From an uncultured Bacteroidota bacterium (GTDB taxonomy: Bacteria; Bacteroidota; Bacteroidia; Chitinophagales; LD1), in assembly GCA_903919075.1 (NCBI GenBank), contig CAIXGR010000084.1:1-64000 (forward strand): a DNA stretch of 64,000 nt, given 5' to 3'. How positions within the stretch are numbered: position 1 is the stretch's first letter; the number at the start of each line of letters is the position of its first letter. Below the pieces are notes generated by a model that made no database searches, was not told where the DNA came from, and saw only the letters and a program-made list of their open reading frames with translations. Shown piece by piece: positions 1 to 9,956 of this stretch. Both the position numbers and the translations under genes were made by a program.

Positions 1-1537
1 CCCCATCGCCTTCAAAAACAAAAAGGTGGTCAACCAGCTTATCCATAAAATACCGGTCGTGCGAAACAATAATTACACAGCCCTGATATGATTCTAAAAA
101 GTCTTCCAACACATTCAAAGTAATCAGGTCAAGGTCGTTCGTAGGCTCATCCAACACCAAAAAGTTAGGATTGCTGAACAGAATAGAAAGAATCTGTAAG
201 CGCTTTTTTTCGCCCCCGCTCAGTTTAGAAATATAAGTGTATTGCTGGTCAGGCGTAAACTGAAATATCTGTAAAAACTGCGATGCCGAAACTTTAGTGC
301 CATCGGCCAACGGAAAATACTCAGCAATATCCTTCACAAATTCAATCACCCGCTTATCTTCTTTTACCTTCAATCCTTGTTGAGAAAAATAGCCAAACAC
401 CACCGTTTCACCCGGATTTATTTTTCCCGAATCAGCAGTTTCAATCCCCAATAATATATTTAAGAAGGTAGATTTACCCACTCCGTTTTTACCTATAATG
501 CCAATTCTCTCGCCGCGCTTAAAGGTGTATTCAAATCCCTTTAATATTACAAGGTCTCCAAAACGCTTATAAACTTTTTTTAATTCAAGAATTTTCCCGC
601 CCAGCCTGCTCATCTTTGCATGCAGTTCAAGCTTTTCATCACTCTTCTTGGCGTTTGCTTTTTCTTCCACATCATAAAAAGCATCAATCCTCGATTTCGA
701 TTTAGTAGTGCGGGCCTTAGGCTGCTTACGCATCCACTCCAATTCCTTCCGGTACATGTTTTTCGCCTTGTCTAACGATGCCGCTTCGTTTTGTTCGCGC
801 TCCATTTTGCGCAACAGGTAAGTTTCAAAATTACACTGGTGTATGTATAGCTGCTGATTTTCCAATTCAAAAATTTCATTGCACACCGCATCTAAAAAAA
901 ACCTGTCGTGCGTTACCAACAGCAAAGTAGTTTTCTGGTCCGAAAGAAATTCGGCCAGCCATTCAATCATTTCAAAATCTAAATGGTTAGTAGGCTCATC
1001 CAGAATCAAAAAATTATTTCTGTCGCCAAAGCTTATATCTATCAACACTTTGGCAAGCGCCAACCTCTTCCGCTGCCCACCCGAAAGCGATTTTACATTT
1101 TGGTCTAAGTCGGTAATATTTAACGAGCTTAAAATTTCTTTTACCGTGCTTTCAAAATTCCAGGCATTCAACTCATCCATTTTGCCCATCAAATGTTGTA
1201 GCGCATTTTCATCATGGTGGGCCATAGCTTTCTCGTACTCACGCACGGTATCAAAAACCGGGTGCCGGTAATTCAAAATATTTTCCAACACGTTTTTCGT
1301 TTCGTCAAACACGGGCTCCTGATCCAGAAACGAAACATTCACTTCTTTATTAATCCAAACTTTGCCGCTATCTGCGGTGTCTTTGCCTGCCAGTATTCTC
1401 AACATGCTTGTTTTGCCTGCGCCATTCCTGGCCACCAAAGCAATCTTGTCGCCCTGCGAAATATTAAAAGATATATCCTGAAAAAGCGGATTCTCAACAA
1501 ACGACTTACTAAGATTTTCAACGTTTACATAATGCAT
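1..1537 (-). CDS. ABC-F family ATP-binding protein (partial, 3' end outside window)
   Basis: About 512 residues are visible, starting MHYVNVENLS at 1537. There are two ABC ATPase domains on one chain and no membrane segments, the layout of ABC-F proteins (Uup/EttA type), which act on ribosomes rather than in transport. Domain 1 has a Walker A NGAGKT near residues 38-43, signature LSGGQRKRLALAK and Walker B LILDEPTNHLD. A charged linker rich in Lys/Arg/Glu follows, then domain 2 with GKNGVGKST, LSGGEKKRLQ and LVLDEPTNDLD. The reading ends at the window edge just after the second H-loop (VSHDRYFMDKLV). The C-terminal tail, which separates Uup-like from other subgroups, is not visible, so I give no symbol. 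Confidence 0.93.
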   Translation of the reverse strand, partial: MHYVNVENLSKSFVENPLFQDISFNISQGDKIALVARNGAGKTSMLRILAGKDTADSGKVWINKEVNVSFLDQEPVFDETKNVLENILNYRHPVFDTVREYEKAMAHHDENALQHLMGKMDELNAWNFESTVKEILSSLNITDLDQNVKSLSGGQRKRLALAKVLIDISFGDRNNFLILDEPTNHLDFEMIEWLAEFLSDQKTTLLLVTHDRFFLDAVCNEIFELENQQLYIHQCNFETYLLRKMEREQNEAASLDKAKNMYRKELEWMRKQPKARTTKSKSRIDAFYDVEEKANAKKSDEKLELHAKMSRLGGKILELKKVYKRFGDLVILKGFEYTFKRGERIGIIGKNGVGKSTFLNILLGIETADSGKINPGETVVFGYFSQQGLKVKEDKRVIEFVKDIAEYFPLADGTKVSASQFLQIFQFTPDQQYTYISKLSGGEKKRLQILSILFSNPNFLVLDEPTNDLDLITLNVLEDFLESYQGCVIIVSHDRYFMDKLVDHLFVFEGDG

Positions 1538-1596
1538 AAGGGCGGCGAATATACTACCCTTAAAGCGCATTATTCAGGGAAAGAGAGAAAAATCCA

Positions 1597-1661
1597 CCTA
1601 GCCGGGTTCTCCCTTCTCCAAAAAGTGGAGAGGGGTGGCGAGCAAAGCGAGACGGGGTGAG
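1597..1661. repeat. GC-rich intergenic repeat, copy 1
   Basis: Read on the minus strand this begins GCCTCACCCCGTCTCGCT and continues CGCCACCCCTCTCCAC followed by GGAGAAGGGAG. About 38 bases match the copy at 45723-45780 almost exactly (two differences in the core), in opposite orientation. The CCCTCTCC and GGAGAAGGG parts can pair as a hairpin. It fills the gap between the FISUMP gene and the ABC-F gene. Confidence 0.8.
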
Positions 1662-1692
1662 GCATTGAGCCTAAGATTTGAAAGGCGCCCAC

Positions 1693-2985
1693 CTACTGCA
1701 CACACCGTATTGAATAATTATAATTAGTAAGATATTGCGCAATAACCTGTGTGTACGTTGTGCCGCCATTGCCACTGTTAAACTGTGTAATCCAGCCAAA
1801 CTCGCTTGAAATGGGCTTGGTCCAATAATAAATCTGGTCACCACTGCCGCAGCCTTCCCATCCGCCATTATCTATTTGCCCGCATATGTATGTATTAAAA
1901 CCCGAGCAATTTCCTGTACAGCCCGCGCCTGACGCAAATAACCGACGGCTATCGTTCGATACGGAAGATAACAACGCTATAAACTCATTCTTATCCGGTA
2001 TATGAAAACCCACCGGGCAAGGGCTCACAGCGTTTTGAAACACAGCCCCATCATATAAAACCCCGCACGATGAACCATTAAAGTTAAAAGCGTTGCAAGC
2101 CGGTGCGCCATTCACGCCCCACTGTTTCATGTCTGACGATGAAATGTCCGAGCCGTCCTGATATTTTATGGTTTCTAAATTTGTTTGCAACCAACACTGG
2201 CCCCCTATAGATACCGTATTATAAACATTCCCCGAACCATCGGTTACTGTGGAAATCCCGCAACTAAATGAACTTGCAAAACTTATAATTACAGTATCGG
2301 TATTACCGGTGCCGCAAATAGGGCTCACTGTCCAGGTTAAAGTATAGCTTGCACCAGCATTACCCGAAAAAGTAGAAGCAGGATCAGAAGTATTCGCAAT
2401 ATTACCCCCGCTACCACTTATTATATTCCACATACCGGTGCCATTTCCGGGGCTCGCTGCACCTAAGTTAGTGCTGGTGCCTGCAACGTTCAACTGGTCA
2501 GGCCCCGCATTGGCTATAGAAGCAACTCCGGCATACAAAGGTGAAATGATTTGAAAATGTTGCCCGTCATACATCACCGCTACTATTTGCCATGTGGCAA
2601 TATCGCAGGGTTCAAGATTAGCAGATACATTCTTTTTAATACTCACCGGCCCCAATCCATTTACATTTAATGTAACTGAATCGGTATTGCTTGCCGATGC
2701 TATAAACTGAACTGCCATGCCGGTTGTATAGCCACCGGGCACCGGTAAAAGTGTTACGGCTATTGCATTAGCTGTGCCACCGGCCAGCGAAAATGTGGTA
2801 GCGCTATTTTGTATACCCTGTGTATTAATCCCATCATTCAACTGGTCGTATTGCTGTATGCCCGAAATTTTGGCGTTTGCCCCGCTGCCGGTAAACTGTA
2901 TTGCTTTATTAACTTGTACCTGCGAAAAACCCAAAAAATATAATGCTGAAGCTAAAACGGTGAAGTAAAATTTCAATTTTTCCAT
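1693..2985 (-). CDS. Secreted FISUMP-domain protein
   Basis: 430 residues, starting at ATG 2985 (MEKLKFYFTVLASALYFLG), a Sec signal peptide; a TTG two codons upstream is less likely. Residues about 25-150 are Gly/Ser/Thr/Asn-rich and resemble a tail-fibre-like repeat. Residues about 165-240 look like a PKD/Ig-like segment (NAGPDQ...TLTWTVSPICG). Residues about 245-430 match the FISUMP domain (Fibrobacter succinogenes major paralogous domain): VTDGSGNVYNTVSIGGQCWL, then CPVGFHIPDKNEF, and the terminal YSIRCVQ, with many paired cysteines. The domain is common in secreted Bacteroidota proteins and its function is unknown. No T9SS sorting domain is seen. Likely a surface or periplasmic protein. 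Confidence 0.85.
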   Translation of the reverse strand: MEKLKFYFTVLASALYFLGFSQVQVNKAIQFTGSGANAKISGIQQYDQLNDGINTQGIQNSATTFSLAGGTANAIAVTLLPVPGGYTTGMAVQFIASASNTDSVTLNVNGLGPVSIKKNVSANLEPCDIATWQIVAVMYDGQHFQIISPLYAGVASIANAGPDQLNVAGTSTNLGAASPGNGTGMWNIISGSGGNIANTSDPASTFSGNAGASYTLTWTVSPICGTGNTDTVIISFASSFSCGISTVTDGSGNVYNTVSIGGQCWLQTNLETIKYQDGSDISSSDMKQWGVNGAPACNAFNFNGSSCGVLYDGAVFQNAVSPCPVGFHIPDKNEFIALLSSVSNDSRRLFASGAGCTGNCSGFNTYICGQIDNGGWEGCGSGDQIYYWTKPISSEFGWITQFNSGNGGTTYTQVIAQYLTNYNYSIRCVQ

Positions 2986-3113
2986 AAGCAAACACGTTAT
3001 TAATTTAATCGATTATCCATAATAAATAAAGCTAATCATTATAAATCAAAGTTTAAAGCGTGCCCGGGGTAATTAAAATGAACGGTAATAAATCTTTACA
3101 CAAAACATTTCCT

Positions 3114-3121
3114 TATTTTCG
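3114..3121 (+). promoter_or_regulatory. Candidate -7 promoter element (TAnnTTCG variant)
   Basis: TATTTTCG lies 31 bases before the ATG at 3152. It differs from the Bacteroidota -7 consensus TAnnTTTG at one base, and the same variant recurs before atpD, ricT, glyA and the lipoprotein at 33621. No clear TTTG -33 element is present. Confidence 0.35.
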
Positions 3122-3151
3122 GCCTTGCTGGTAAGCAATATCCATAATCTT

Positions 3152-4891
3152 ATGAAAAAATACTTCTTATTAATTTCCGCAATTTTTGTTTCGCTTTTTT
3201 CATCTGCCCAAAATAATTCTCAAAGGCCCAAAGATATTTTTACCGAGGCAGATTGGAATAAATTAAGTCAGCATCAAAAAGATTCGATAAGCAACGGCAT
3301 TTTTTTAAAATATGCCGAAGAAGTAAGGGCCGCCCAGAAAAAAGAAACTGCGGAAGCCGACAAGACTATTGAAGAAGCATCAAAAAATGTAAACGGCACT
3401 ACCTCGCTTCGGTTTACAGCCTTTCCCAAAGCGCAATTCGATAATGAAATTTTAAAATTTAAAAACCTTGAAGAGTTTAGTTGCGAGAAATGCAAGGCGC
3501 TTGACCTCATTAACCTTATTAACCAACTGGCTAAATTTTCTAAATTAAAGCGACTTAATCTTTCAGGTGGCACATATAAGGTATTGCCCAATAGCATTCA
3601 ACAGCTTACCTCTCTCGAAGACCTTCAACTGGCCGACAACAATTTTGTAACACTTCCCGATTCATTTGTTCAATTGCAAAGACTTAAAACACTTAATCTT
3701 AAACATAATGCGTATTTGTACGATGATGATGTATACGACCGGTTAAAGTTTATGAATGTCGAATCTCTCGATTTTTCGGCCAGTGGCCTGCTTGAATTAA
3801 ACAATAAAATTGGTTCAGTAAAATCACTGAAACATTTAAACATTGCGGTGAATGATATAAAAGTGCTTCCGGCATCGTTCAATCAGTTGACTAAGTTGGA
3901 ATGGATAAATATTAGCGAAAATTTAAATATGGATTTCGGCCAGGTTGGCTCTGTGCTTATTCAAATACCAGGTATTCAGGAATTGTATGCCCAGCAATGC
4001 GAAATTGGAAATCTGCCACTTGATATTGGTAAACTTGCCAATTTAAAAGTACTCGACCTTAAAGGAAATCGCCTTACCTCATTGCCATTAACCTTCGGCA
4101 ATCTTACAAACCTCGAGTATCTCGACCTAGGCTATTTTGATATGGGGACCCGCATGAATAAAATAGATGATTTGGGCCCTAATTTCGGACAGCTTAAAAA
4201 ACTAAAATTTCTTAACCTGGCCGGCAATACACTCAAAATCCTTCCTTCCGGTTTTTCTTCTTTAACCGAATTAGAAAATCTGAACCTGAATCTTAATAAA
4301 CTTTCCGAATTTCCGATACCGGTAACCCAGTTCAACCGGTTAAAAAAATTAGACCTCAGTTTAAACGAAATCAATATCGTGCCTGCGCAGATTGCAGGCC
4401 TTGGTTCGCTTGAGGAATTACATCTTGACGCCAATTTTTTCAATCAGCCGAATAAAAAAATTAAAACACTTCCGGCAGAAATTTGCAACATGAAAAGCTT
4501 AAAGGTATTAACGCTTAAGGATAATGTTATTGAACAGCTACCCGATTGCATTAGTAGCTTATCAAAACTCGAGAAACTTGATTTGCGTGATAATTTACTG
4601 GCATCATTGCCAACATTTTTTTCAAACTTAAAAACGTTAAAGTGGCTGGATTTAAAGGCCAACGATTTTCCGGCTTTGCCACCAAATTTTCAAAATTTAT
4701 CTTCTTTAAAAGAATTGAACCTTTCCATGAATCTTAAGTTGAATTATGAATCGGAAAAAGATGTTCTGATGCAAATGTCTCAAATCGAATTTCTCGACCT
4801 TAGCTATAATAACATCTCCAAACAAAAAATTGACTCACTCCGCAGCGCTTTACCCAACTGCAAAGTAATTAACTGGGATTACGTACATTAA
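3152..4891 (+). CDS. Secreted leucine-rich repeat protein
   Basis: 579 residues. I chose ATG 3152 (MKKYFLLISAIFVSLFSSAQ), which gives a clean signal peptide; an in-frame TTG at 3125 would put nine extra residues in front. Residues about 25-85 are a charged, Lys/Glu-rich helical part. From about residue 90 to the end there are roughly twenty leucine-rich repeats of about 23 residues with the pattern LxxLxxLxLxxNxLxxLP, for example near residues 320, 355 and 490. This is the bacterial LPx type of LRR. Such proteins form curved solenoids for protein binding. No sorting domain or lipobox, so location is periplasm or outside. Partner unknown. Confidence 0.85.
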   Translation: MKKYFLLISAIFVSLFSSAQNNSQRPKDIFTEADWNKLSQHQKDSISNGIFLKYAEEVRAAQKKETAEADKTIEEASKNVNGTTSLRFTAFPKAQFDNEILKFKNLEEFSCEKCKALDLINLINQLAKFSKLKRLNLSGGTYKVLPNSIQQLTSLEDLQLADNNFVTLPDSFVQLQRLKTLNLKHNAYLYDDDVYDRLKFMNVESLDFSASGLLELNNKIGSVKSLKHLNIAVNDIKVLPASFNQLTKLEWINISENLNMDFGQVGSVLIQIPGIQELYAQQCEIGNLPLDIGKLANLKVLDLKGNRLTSLPLTFGNLTNLEYLDLGYFDMGTRMNKIDDLGPNFGQLKKLKFLNLAGNTLKILPSGFSSLTELENLNLNLNKLSEFPIPVTQFNRLKKLDLSLNEINIVPAQIAGLGSLEELHLDANFFNQPNKKIKTLPAEICNMKSLKVLTLKDNVIEQLPDCISSLSKLEKLDLRDNLLASLPTFFSNLKTLKWLDLKANDFPALPPNFQNLSSLKELNLSMNLKLNYESEKDVLMQMSQIEFLDLSYNNISKQKIDSLRSALPNCKVINWDYVH

Positions 4892-4940
4892 ACCTGAGAG
4901 GGTAATGTGTATCTATTGCCTTTATTATAACTTTGCTTTT

Positions 4941-6770
4941 ATGAAAAACAGAAGGAGAAACTTATGCACTTTACCGGTAGCAGTTTTTGTTTTACTTTTC
5001 TTATTCCTACAATCAGCTTTCAGCCAGCCATTATATAATAACACAATTCAGCTTAAGCCCGAAACTTACAATTCTGTAAAAAATGCGGTTGATGATTTGC
5101 AACAATATTTGGGCAAAGCTACCGGTACACAATTTACTGTTGATACGAAAAGCACTAATTCGGCTACCGGTATTCAAATTATACAATTGGGCTATATAGC
5201 CGATAGTAGCTACGATAAGCGGCTTAATCGCGATAATGCAGATGAAGCACTTATTCAATCAGATGGCGCACATTATTTAAAAATTATTGCATACACCCGG
5301 CAAGGGTTAATTAATGGCATATACACCTATCTAGATACTTTGGGTTTCAGATGGTATCATCCCGGCGATTCATGGACTTACGTTCCGCAATTAAAAGACA
5401 TCAGGTTTAAATACGACCAAGTACTGATACCCGATTTTGCACTACGTACATTTTTCGGCACATGGGGTACGCCGCGTAATAAAGTAGTTGACCCCAAAGC
5501 CATTGTTGACGGGCAGTGGCAGGTATGGGCTACCCGCAACCGCATGGGTGGCGCTTATGCTTTAAAAGGCCATTCGTGGAACGAATTTTTGTGGCGAAAT
5601 TTTAGTGCGCTTAATGATAATCGTGAATATGATGCTTTAGTAGATGGCGAAAGAGTAAAACCAAACACCGCTACTAAGTTTTGCATTAGCAATAAAAAAT
5701 TTCAGGAATTATTTGTGGCGGATATGGTGGCGCAATTAAAAAAAATAATGGCCACTACTGCCGGAAGTATTTTTACTGTTTCAGTTGAACCTTCAGATGG
5801 CGGTGGCTTTTGCGAATGCGACCAGTGTGCAAAATTTGGCGGTATTAGCAACCAGGTTTTTTTCTTGGCCAATTTAGTAGCAAAAGAATTTCAAAAAATA
5901 TCGCCCAATGCTTACGTAAATTTATACGCCTATAATACTCACGCCGCTCCGCCCGATTTTGAGTTGGAAAAAAATGTAATTGTTCAAATCATTCCTTATG
6001 GGTACCAACATTTTTCATCGCCCGAAGAAATGATGCGAGGATGGAAACAAAAAGGCCATAAATTATTTATATACGATTACTACGGCTTGCCCATCAATAA
6101 TATTGATATGCCGCTGCAAGACGATTTAAAACCAGTTGAATTTGCCAAGCGTATAAAATTTTGGCACGAGCAACACATTATGGGTGCAACATTAGAAAGT
6201 TCATACAGCATAGGGGCCACCGGTATAGGCCTTTTTTTGTTTGCAAGATTAGGATGGAACGTTAACAGCGATGTAAACAAAATATTGGATGAATATTACA
6301 AGCATTGTTATGGCGATGCAGCAAACGCCGTGCGCAAATCACAACAAATTTTAAGTGCAGATACAATTGATAGAACCTGTGCCTTGGCAAGAAGTATGCA
6401 GGTATTGCAAAAGCAAACAGCAAAATTAAAGTTGGAAGAACCTCAAAAAACCTGTTTAACTGATTACAAAGCATACCTGCATTATTTAAAGCTGTTATAT
6501 AATGTTCAAAAGGAAGATGCGAAAATTGAACCGTTGGCGAGCGATAGCCTGATGCGCTATACTTACAGCATTTTTCAAACTATGATGGTGCACCAATTTC
6601 CCATCAGCGAATACCTTAAAATGCATGGTCCCTCACAAAGCTATATCAAGCAATATTGGGATGGCTTTAACCCCGCCAGTGCAGGCATGAAATTTTCTTC
6701 GGTTGTGCAATTAACCAACGAGCAAATTAATGAAAGCTTTGATGGAGATTGTAAGGAGATAAAAGAATAG
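4941..6770 (+). CDS. DUF4838 domain-containing secreted protein
   Basis: 609 residues from ATG 4941 (MKNRRRN, then a hydrophobic stretch ending SAFSQ). Residues about 30-150 resemble the N-terminal domain of family 67 alpha-glucuronidases: a glycine-rich alpha/beta unit ending in YLDTLGFRWYHPGDSWTYVP. Residues about 170-440 match DUF4838, including SVEPSDGGGFCECDQC near residue 290, the typical Cys-rich motif of that family. DUF4838 proteins are thought to act on glycans, but the reaction has not been established as far as I know. The gene follows the LRR gene by 49 bases and may be co-transcribed. A TAACTTTG at 4928-4935 almost touches the start codon, so a separate, nearly leaderless transcript is possible. 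Confidence 0.8.
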   Translation: MKNRRRNLCTLPVAVFVLLFLFLQSAFSQPLYNNTIQLKPETYNSVKNAVDDLQQYLGKATGTQFTVDTKSTNSATGIQIIQLGYIADSSYDKRLNRDNADEALIQSDGAHYLKIIAYTRQGLINGIYTYLDTLGFRWYHPGDSWTYVPQLKDIRFKYDQVLIPDFALRTFFGTWGTPRNKVVDPKAIVDGQWQVWATRNRMGGAYALKGHSWNEFLWRNFSALNDNREYDALVDGERVKPNTATKFCISNKKFQELFVADMVAQLKKIMATTAGSIFTVSVEPSDGGGFCECDQCAKFGGISNQVFFLANLVAKEFQKISPNAYVNLYAYNTHAAPPDFELEKNVIVQIIPYGYQHFSSPEEMMRGWKQKGHKLFIYDYYGLPINNIDMPLQDDLKPVEFAKRIKFWHEQHIMGATLESSYSIGATGIGLFLFARLGWNVNSDVNKILDEYYKHCYGDAANAVRKSQQILSADTIDRTCALARSMQVLQKQTAKLKLEEPQKTCLTDYKAYLHYLKLLYNVQKEDAKIEPLASDSLMRYTYSIFQTMMVHQFPISEYLKMHGPSQSYIKQYWDGFNPASAGMKFSSVVQLTNEQINESFDGDCKEIKE

Positions 6771-6796
6771 TAAAAAAATGCTTGGTACGCAACCTG

Positions 6797-8293
6797 TTAA
6801 AGTTTCGCGCCCAATTTTTTTACTGGCCGAAATACCTCGGGATCGGGTGGCGGCAATAGCAAGTTATCAGCTACCCACTTCGACAAATCAAGATACCAAA
6901 CATAATATTCGAAAGTATTTTTCTTAATTTCTTTCTCAAACTGAATAAAGAATGCTTTTTTACTGCTTGCCGATTGTGTAGTCTCCAGTTTTCTGAAAAA
7001 CCGCAATACTGCATCCGTTCCCGGCGTTCTTACTTCATGCCGTTTGGCCCACGTCGCTACTGAGTTAACAATATGTGGCAATAAACTGTAGTTTTTTAAT
7101 GCGTGATGAATCATTACAAAAAGTAATCTGTTGTTAAAAAGCATATAGGTATTCATGTCTGCATTAATATTTTGTAACTCTAAACAAATCCTCAATGCCT
7201 CATCATATTTTCCGGTATAAAAAAGGGCCCTTGCCTGGCAATGTTTAGTTAACACAAAAACGCCTAGTTGAAGGTTGTTTATTTCATCTCCTATCTCAGC
7301 TATTTTTTTAAGTGTAGCATCATATCTTGACTGATGACAGTGTATATTTACCTGGGTACTGCGCGCCTCCAGATTTTTGCTGGAGCTGAAATTAGCAGGA
7401 ATATCCTTTCGGTGCCCATCGGTTTCAAATTCCAATTTTTCCGCCCACATAAGCGACTCCTCATAATTACCCAACAGGCCATATCCAAGGCTTAAAGAAT
7501 TTAAACAGTTTAAATAGGTTTGTGGTAATGTATAGATAAGCTGTGGCTGCGCTTCAAAAATTTTCAAATTGCATTGTTGGTGGTAAATAGAAGCTTTCAG
7601 GTCTTGTGCTACATAGACATAATATTGACCCTTCATGGCGTGCCAATGCACTCTGGCTGAATTACTTTTCAATTTTTCGGGTGTTGTTTTAAATTCTTCT
7701 CTTTTCACAATTTTTTTCAATAAAAGATCCGGGTCTCCATTTCTCATAGCAATGGTGTTAAAACTTCTTAGTAGGTTTAGCATACGCTCTGCTTCAGTAA
7801 ATTGATCAATGCTTGAAATTCTCTGTTGTTCAGCTTTTGATGCTTCTTCAATTCTGCCCAAAAACATTAGTAACAAATGCTTCATTCTCAAAAAATCAAT
7901 AACCATTATAAAGTTTTCATATGCCTGTGCTTTTTGCATTGCTTTTTCATTAATAGAAAGAGCTAGTTCAAATTGTCGCTTATTAAAAAGAACTTGTACA
8001 GCCTGCCATTGATTGTTTAACCATATTTTTACGTCGTTATCCTGTTCATATGTTCGCATACTATTTAGTAATGCTTTTTCCAAATACTTTTTTTCATGCG
8101 CTAAACGTGGTTTCGATATATTTAATTTCTTACTAAGTTTTTCAGGCGCATAAGTTTCACCTTTTACCATTTCATCAAATAAGTAAATAAACGTTTTGTC
8201 GCCCGAATGTATGGATGCCTGAAGCTTAAAATAACGTTTTTCATTTTTACTCAAAGCGCCAATCAGGGTGCTTAATTGATCTTGTTTTCGCAT
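6797..8293 (-). CDS. Helical-repeat (TPR-like) protein, function unknown
   Basis: 498 residues from ATG 8293 (MRKQDQLSTLIGAL); an ATG at 8350 would add 19 residues, and the choice is not certain. No signal peptide. Residues 15-100 contain the conserved-looking block LSKNEKRYFKLQ and KNISKPRLAHEKKYLEKALL, resembling a winged-helix-like or helical head. The rest is a series of paired amphipathic helices of the TPR kind (for example FELALSINEKAMQKA and YDEALRICLELQNI). I know this as a family of roughly 500-residue cytoplasmic hypothetical proteins in Bacteroidota without an assigned role. A protein of similar size and style lies at 31843-33387. Confidence 0.7.
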   Translation of the reverse strand: MRKQDQLSTLIGALSKNEKRYFKLQASIHSGDKTFIYLFDEMVKGETYAPEKLSKKLNISKPRLAHEKKYLEKALLNSMRTYEQDNDVKIWLNNQWQAVQVLFNKRQFELALSINEKAMQKAQAYENFIMVIDFLRMKHLLLMFLGRIEEASKAEQQRISSIDQFTEAERMLNLLRSFNTIAMRNGDPDLLLKKIVKREEFKTTPEKLKSNSARVHWHAMKGQYYVYVAQDLKASIYHQQCNLKIFEAQPQLIYTLPQTYLNCLNSLSLGYGLLGNYEESLMWAEKLEFETDGHRKDIPANFSSSKNLEARSTQVNIHCHQSRYDATLKKIAEIGDEINNLQLGVFVLTKHCQARALFYTGKYDEALRICLELQNINADMNTYMLFNNRLLFVMIHHALKNYSLLPHIVNSVATWAKRHEVRTPGTDAVLRFFRKLETTQSASSKKAFFIQFEKEIKKNTFEYYVWYLDLSKWVADNLLLPPPDPEVFRPVKKLGAKL

Positions 8294-8591
8294 AAAAAAA
8301 TGGGTTTGAAATAATATAATCCGATGGTAACAAATTTTTTTGCTTGCCATAAAGTTCACAAAATATAAAAATCTATAAAATAGAAGCTTATCAAATCCAT
8401 CTCACATATCGTTATTTATTATTGTTTTGCCTATACATATAGGCAATGCTCTATGTAAAATTACGGAGTTTGGTTTTTTTTAAGTCGACTTTATCTGGAA
8501 ATATGATAAAGCGACTATAAATGATTTGTATAAAATGAGATTAGGAACTAACTTCCGAAACGGGGAAGGTTTTCGAAAGTTGATTTTAAAA

Positions 8592-9920
8592 ATGTATAGT
8601 AAAATAATAACATATATTTATTGCTTAGCATGGGCTGTATTTATTATAGCCCCCAATAATGCTTTCTCTCAATGCGCCACGCAAATAAATCTTCTCAACC
8701 CGTCATTTGAAGGCACCCCCGGCAATAATACCTTACCCCCTTTCTGGTCCTCTTGCCGTCAGGGATGGCAGCCAGCAATTCAACCCTATTCAGTAAATTC
8801 TTCTGGATTAACCATGTCTGTTCCCATTGCGCCCTACAAAGGCAGCACTTATTTAGGCTTAGCTTATAACGACACCTTTGGCTCGCAAGGTATTAGTCAG
8901 CAGCTATCAACACCAATGCAAGCCGCACAGCATTATACGTCATCTATCGAGCTTGCTATTCCATCAACAATTGATACCAGTTATTACGATTCTGCTAAAG
9001 GAACATGGGATGTTGGAAGCCATGCCGATTGTGCAGGTATATATTTGTTTGGCGGCGATTCAATAGCCGACCTGCAGCAATTATTGTGGAGTTCCGGAAT
9101 AGTAACTTCAACTATCTGGTGGCAAAAATATAATATAAGTTTTACCCCTACTCAAAACTGGGCTTACTTATCAATTATTATATCTGGCTGTAACAGTCCC
9201 GACTATATTTTTGTTGATACCATTGCCCCACTTGTTCCCGATATAATTCACGTTACAATAAACAGCAGTGCTTTAAAAATATGTTCCGGCGATAGTGCCC
9301 TTATTTGTGCCAGCGATACAGGCTTTACATCTTATGAATGGAGTAATGGCGCCACTACGCCTTGTATGTACACTAAAAATGCAGGTGATTTTTATTTATC
9401 AGTAACAGCACAAAATAATTGCATAGTTGAATCGAATCATATTTCAGTTTTTGTTTATCCCAATGCCCCTATTTCAATCAGTGGCGAAGGCGATACATTA
9501 AAAGTATATGGCGCCATCAACAGGCAATGGTGTTTAAATGACACGCTCATTCCCAATGCAACCGATTCGATATACATAGCACAGCAACCAGGGCTTTACA
9601 CCGTTCAGATGGCCGATAGCAATGGCTGCCGTCAAACTTCTTTACCCACTTTGATAACAGGCGTTGTTGGGTTAAGTGCCTGGGCATGGCTTAAAGTATA
9701 TCCTAACCCTTCGGTTGATGGTAATTGGCAACTAGCGGTAAGTGAAAATTTAATACGAAGCATGGTAGAAATATACGACGATACCGGTAGGCGAGTTTAT
9801 AAATCAGAAATATTTAATTCAATTTCTAATTTGGCGCCCGACATAGCGGATGGGGTTTATATCATGAAATTAAGCTCGGGTAGTATGAGCTATACTTTAA
9901 AATTGATTAAATTAAAATAG
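8592..9920 (+). CDS. Secreted protein with T9SS type A sorting domain
   Basis: 442 residues from ATG 8592 (MYSKIITYIYCLAWAVFII), giving a signal peptide ending NAFSQ; upstream in-frame starts would bury it. Residues about 28-215 (CATQINLLNPSFEG to DTIAP) look like a jelly-roll carbohydrate-binding-like domain: the NPSFEG opening is common in that group. Residues about 220-365 hold Ig-like segments with repeated ICSGDSALICAS and TSYEWSNGAT patterns. The last 75 residues (LKVYPNPSVDGNWQ to YTLKLIKLK) are a T9SS sorting domain, with the YPNP motif and the IYDDTGR motif. Exported through the outer membrane and probably anchored on the cell surface or released. Confidence 0.88.
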   Translation: MYSKIITYIYCLAWAVFIIAPNNAFSQCATQINLLNPSFEGTPGNNTLPPFWSSCRQGWQPAIQPYSVNSSGLTMSVPIAPYKGSTYLGLAYNDTFGSQGISQQLSTPMQAAQHYTSSIELAIPSTIDTSYYDSAKGTWDVGSHADCAGIYLFGGDSIADLQQLLWSSGIVTSTIWWQKYNISFTPTQNWAYLSIIISGCNSPDYIFVDTIAPLVPDIIHVTINSSALKICSGDSALICASDTGFTSYEWSNGATTPCMYTKNAGDFYLSVTAQNNCIVESNHISVFVYPNAPISISGEGDTLKVYGAINRQWCLNDTLIPNATDSIYIAQQPGLYTVQMADSNGCRQTSLPTLITGVVGLSAWAWLKVYPNPSVDGNWQLAVSENLIRSMVEIYDDTGRRVYKSEIFNSISNLAPDIADGVYIMKLSSGSMSYTLKLIKLK

Positions 9921-9956
9921 GCATTGATGCAGAAATGTATCACTCAAATATTATTT

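Noticed and set aside
879-1660. Two plus-strand frames over the ABC-F gene
   Set aside because: Antisense shadows of a clear ABC-F reading frame.
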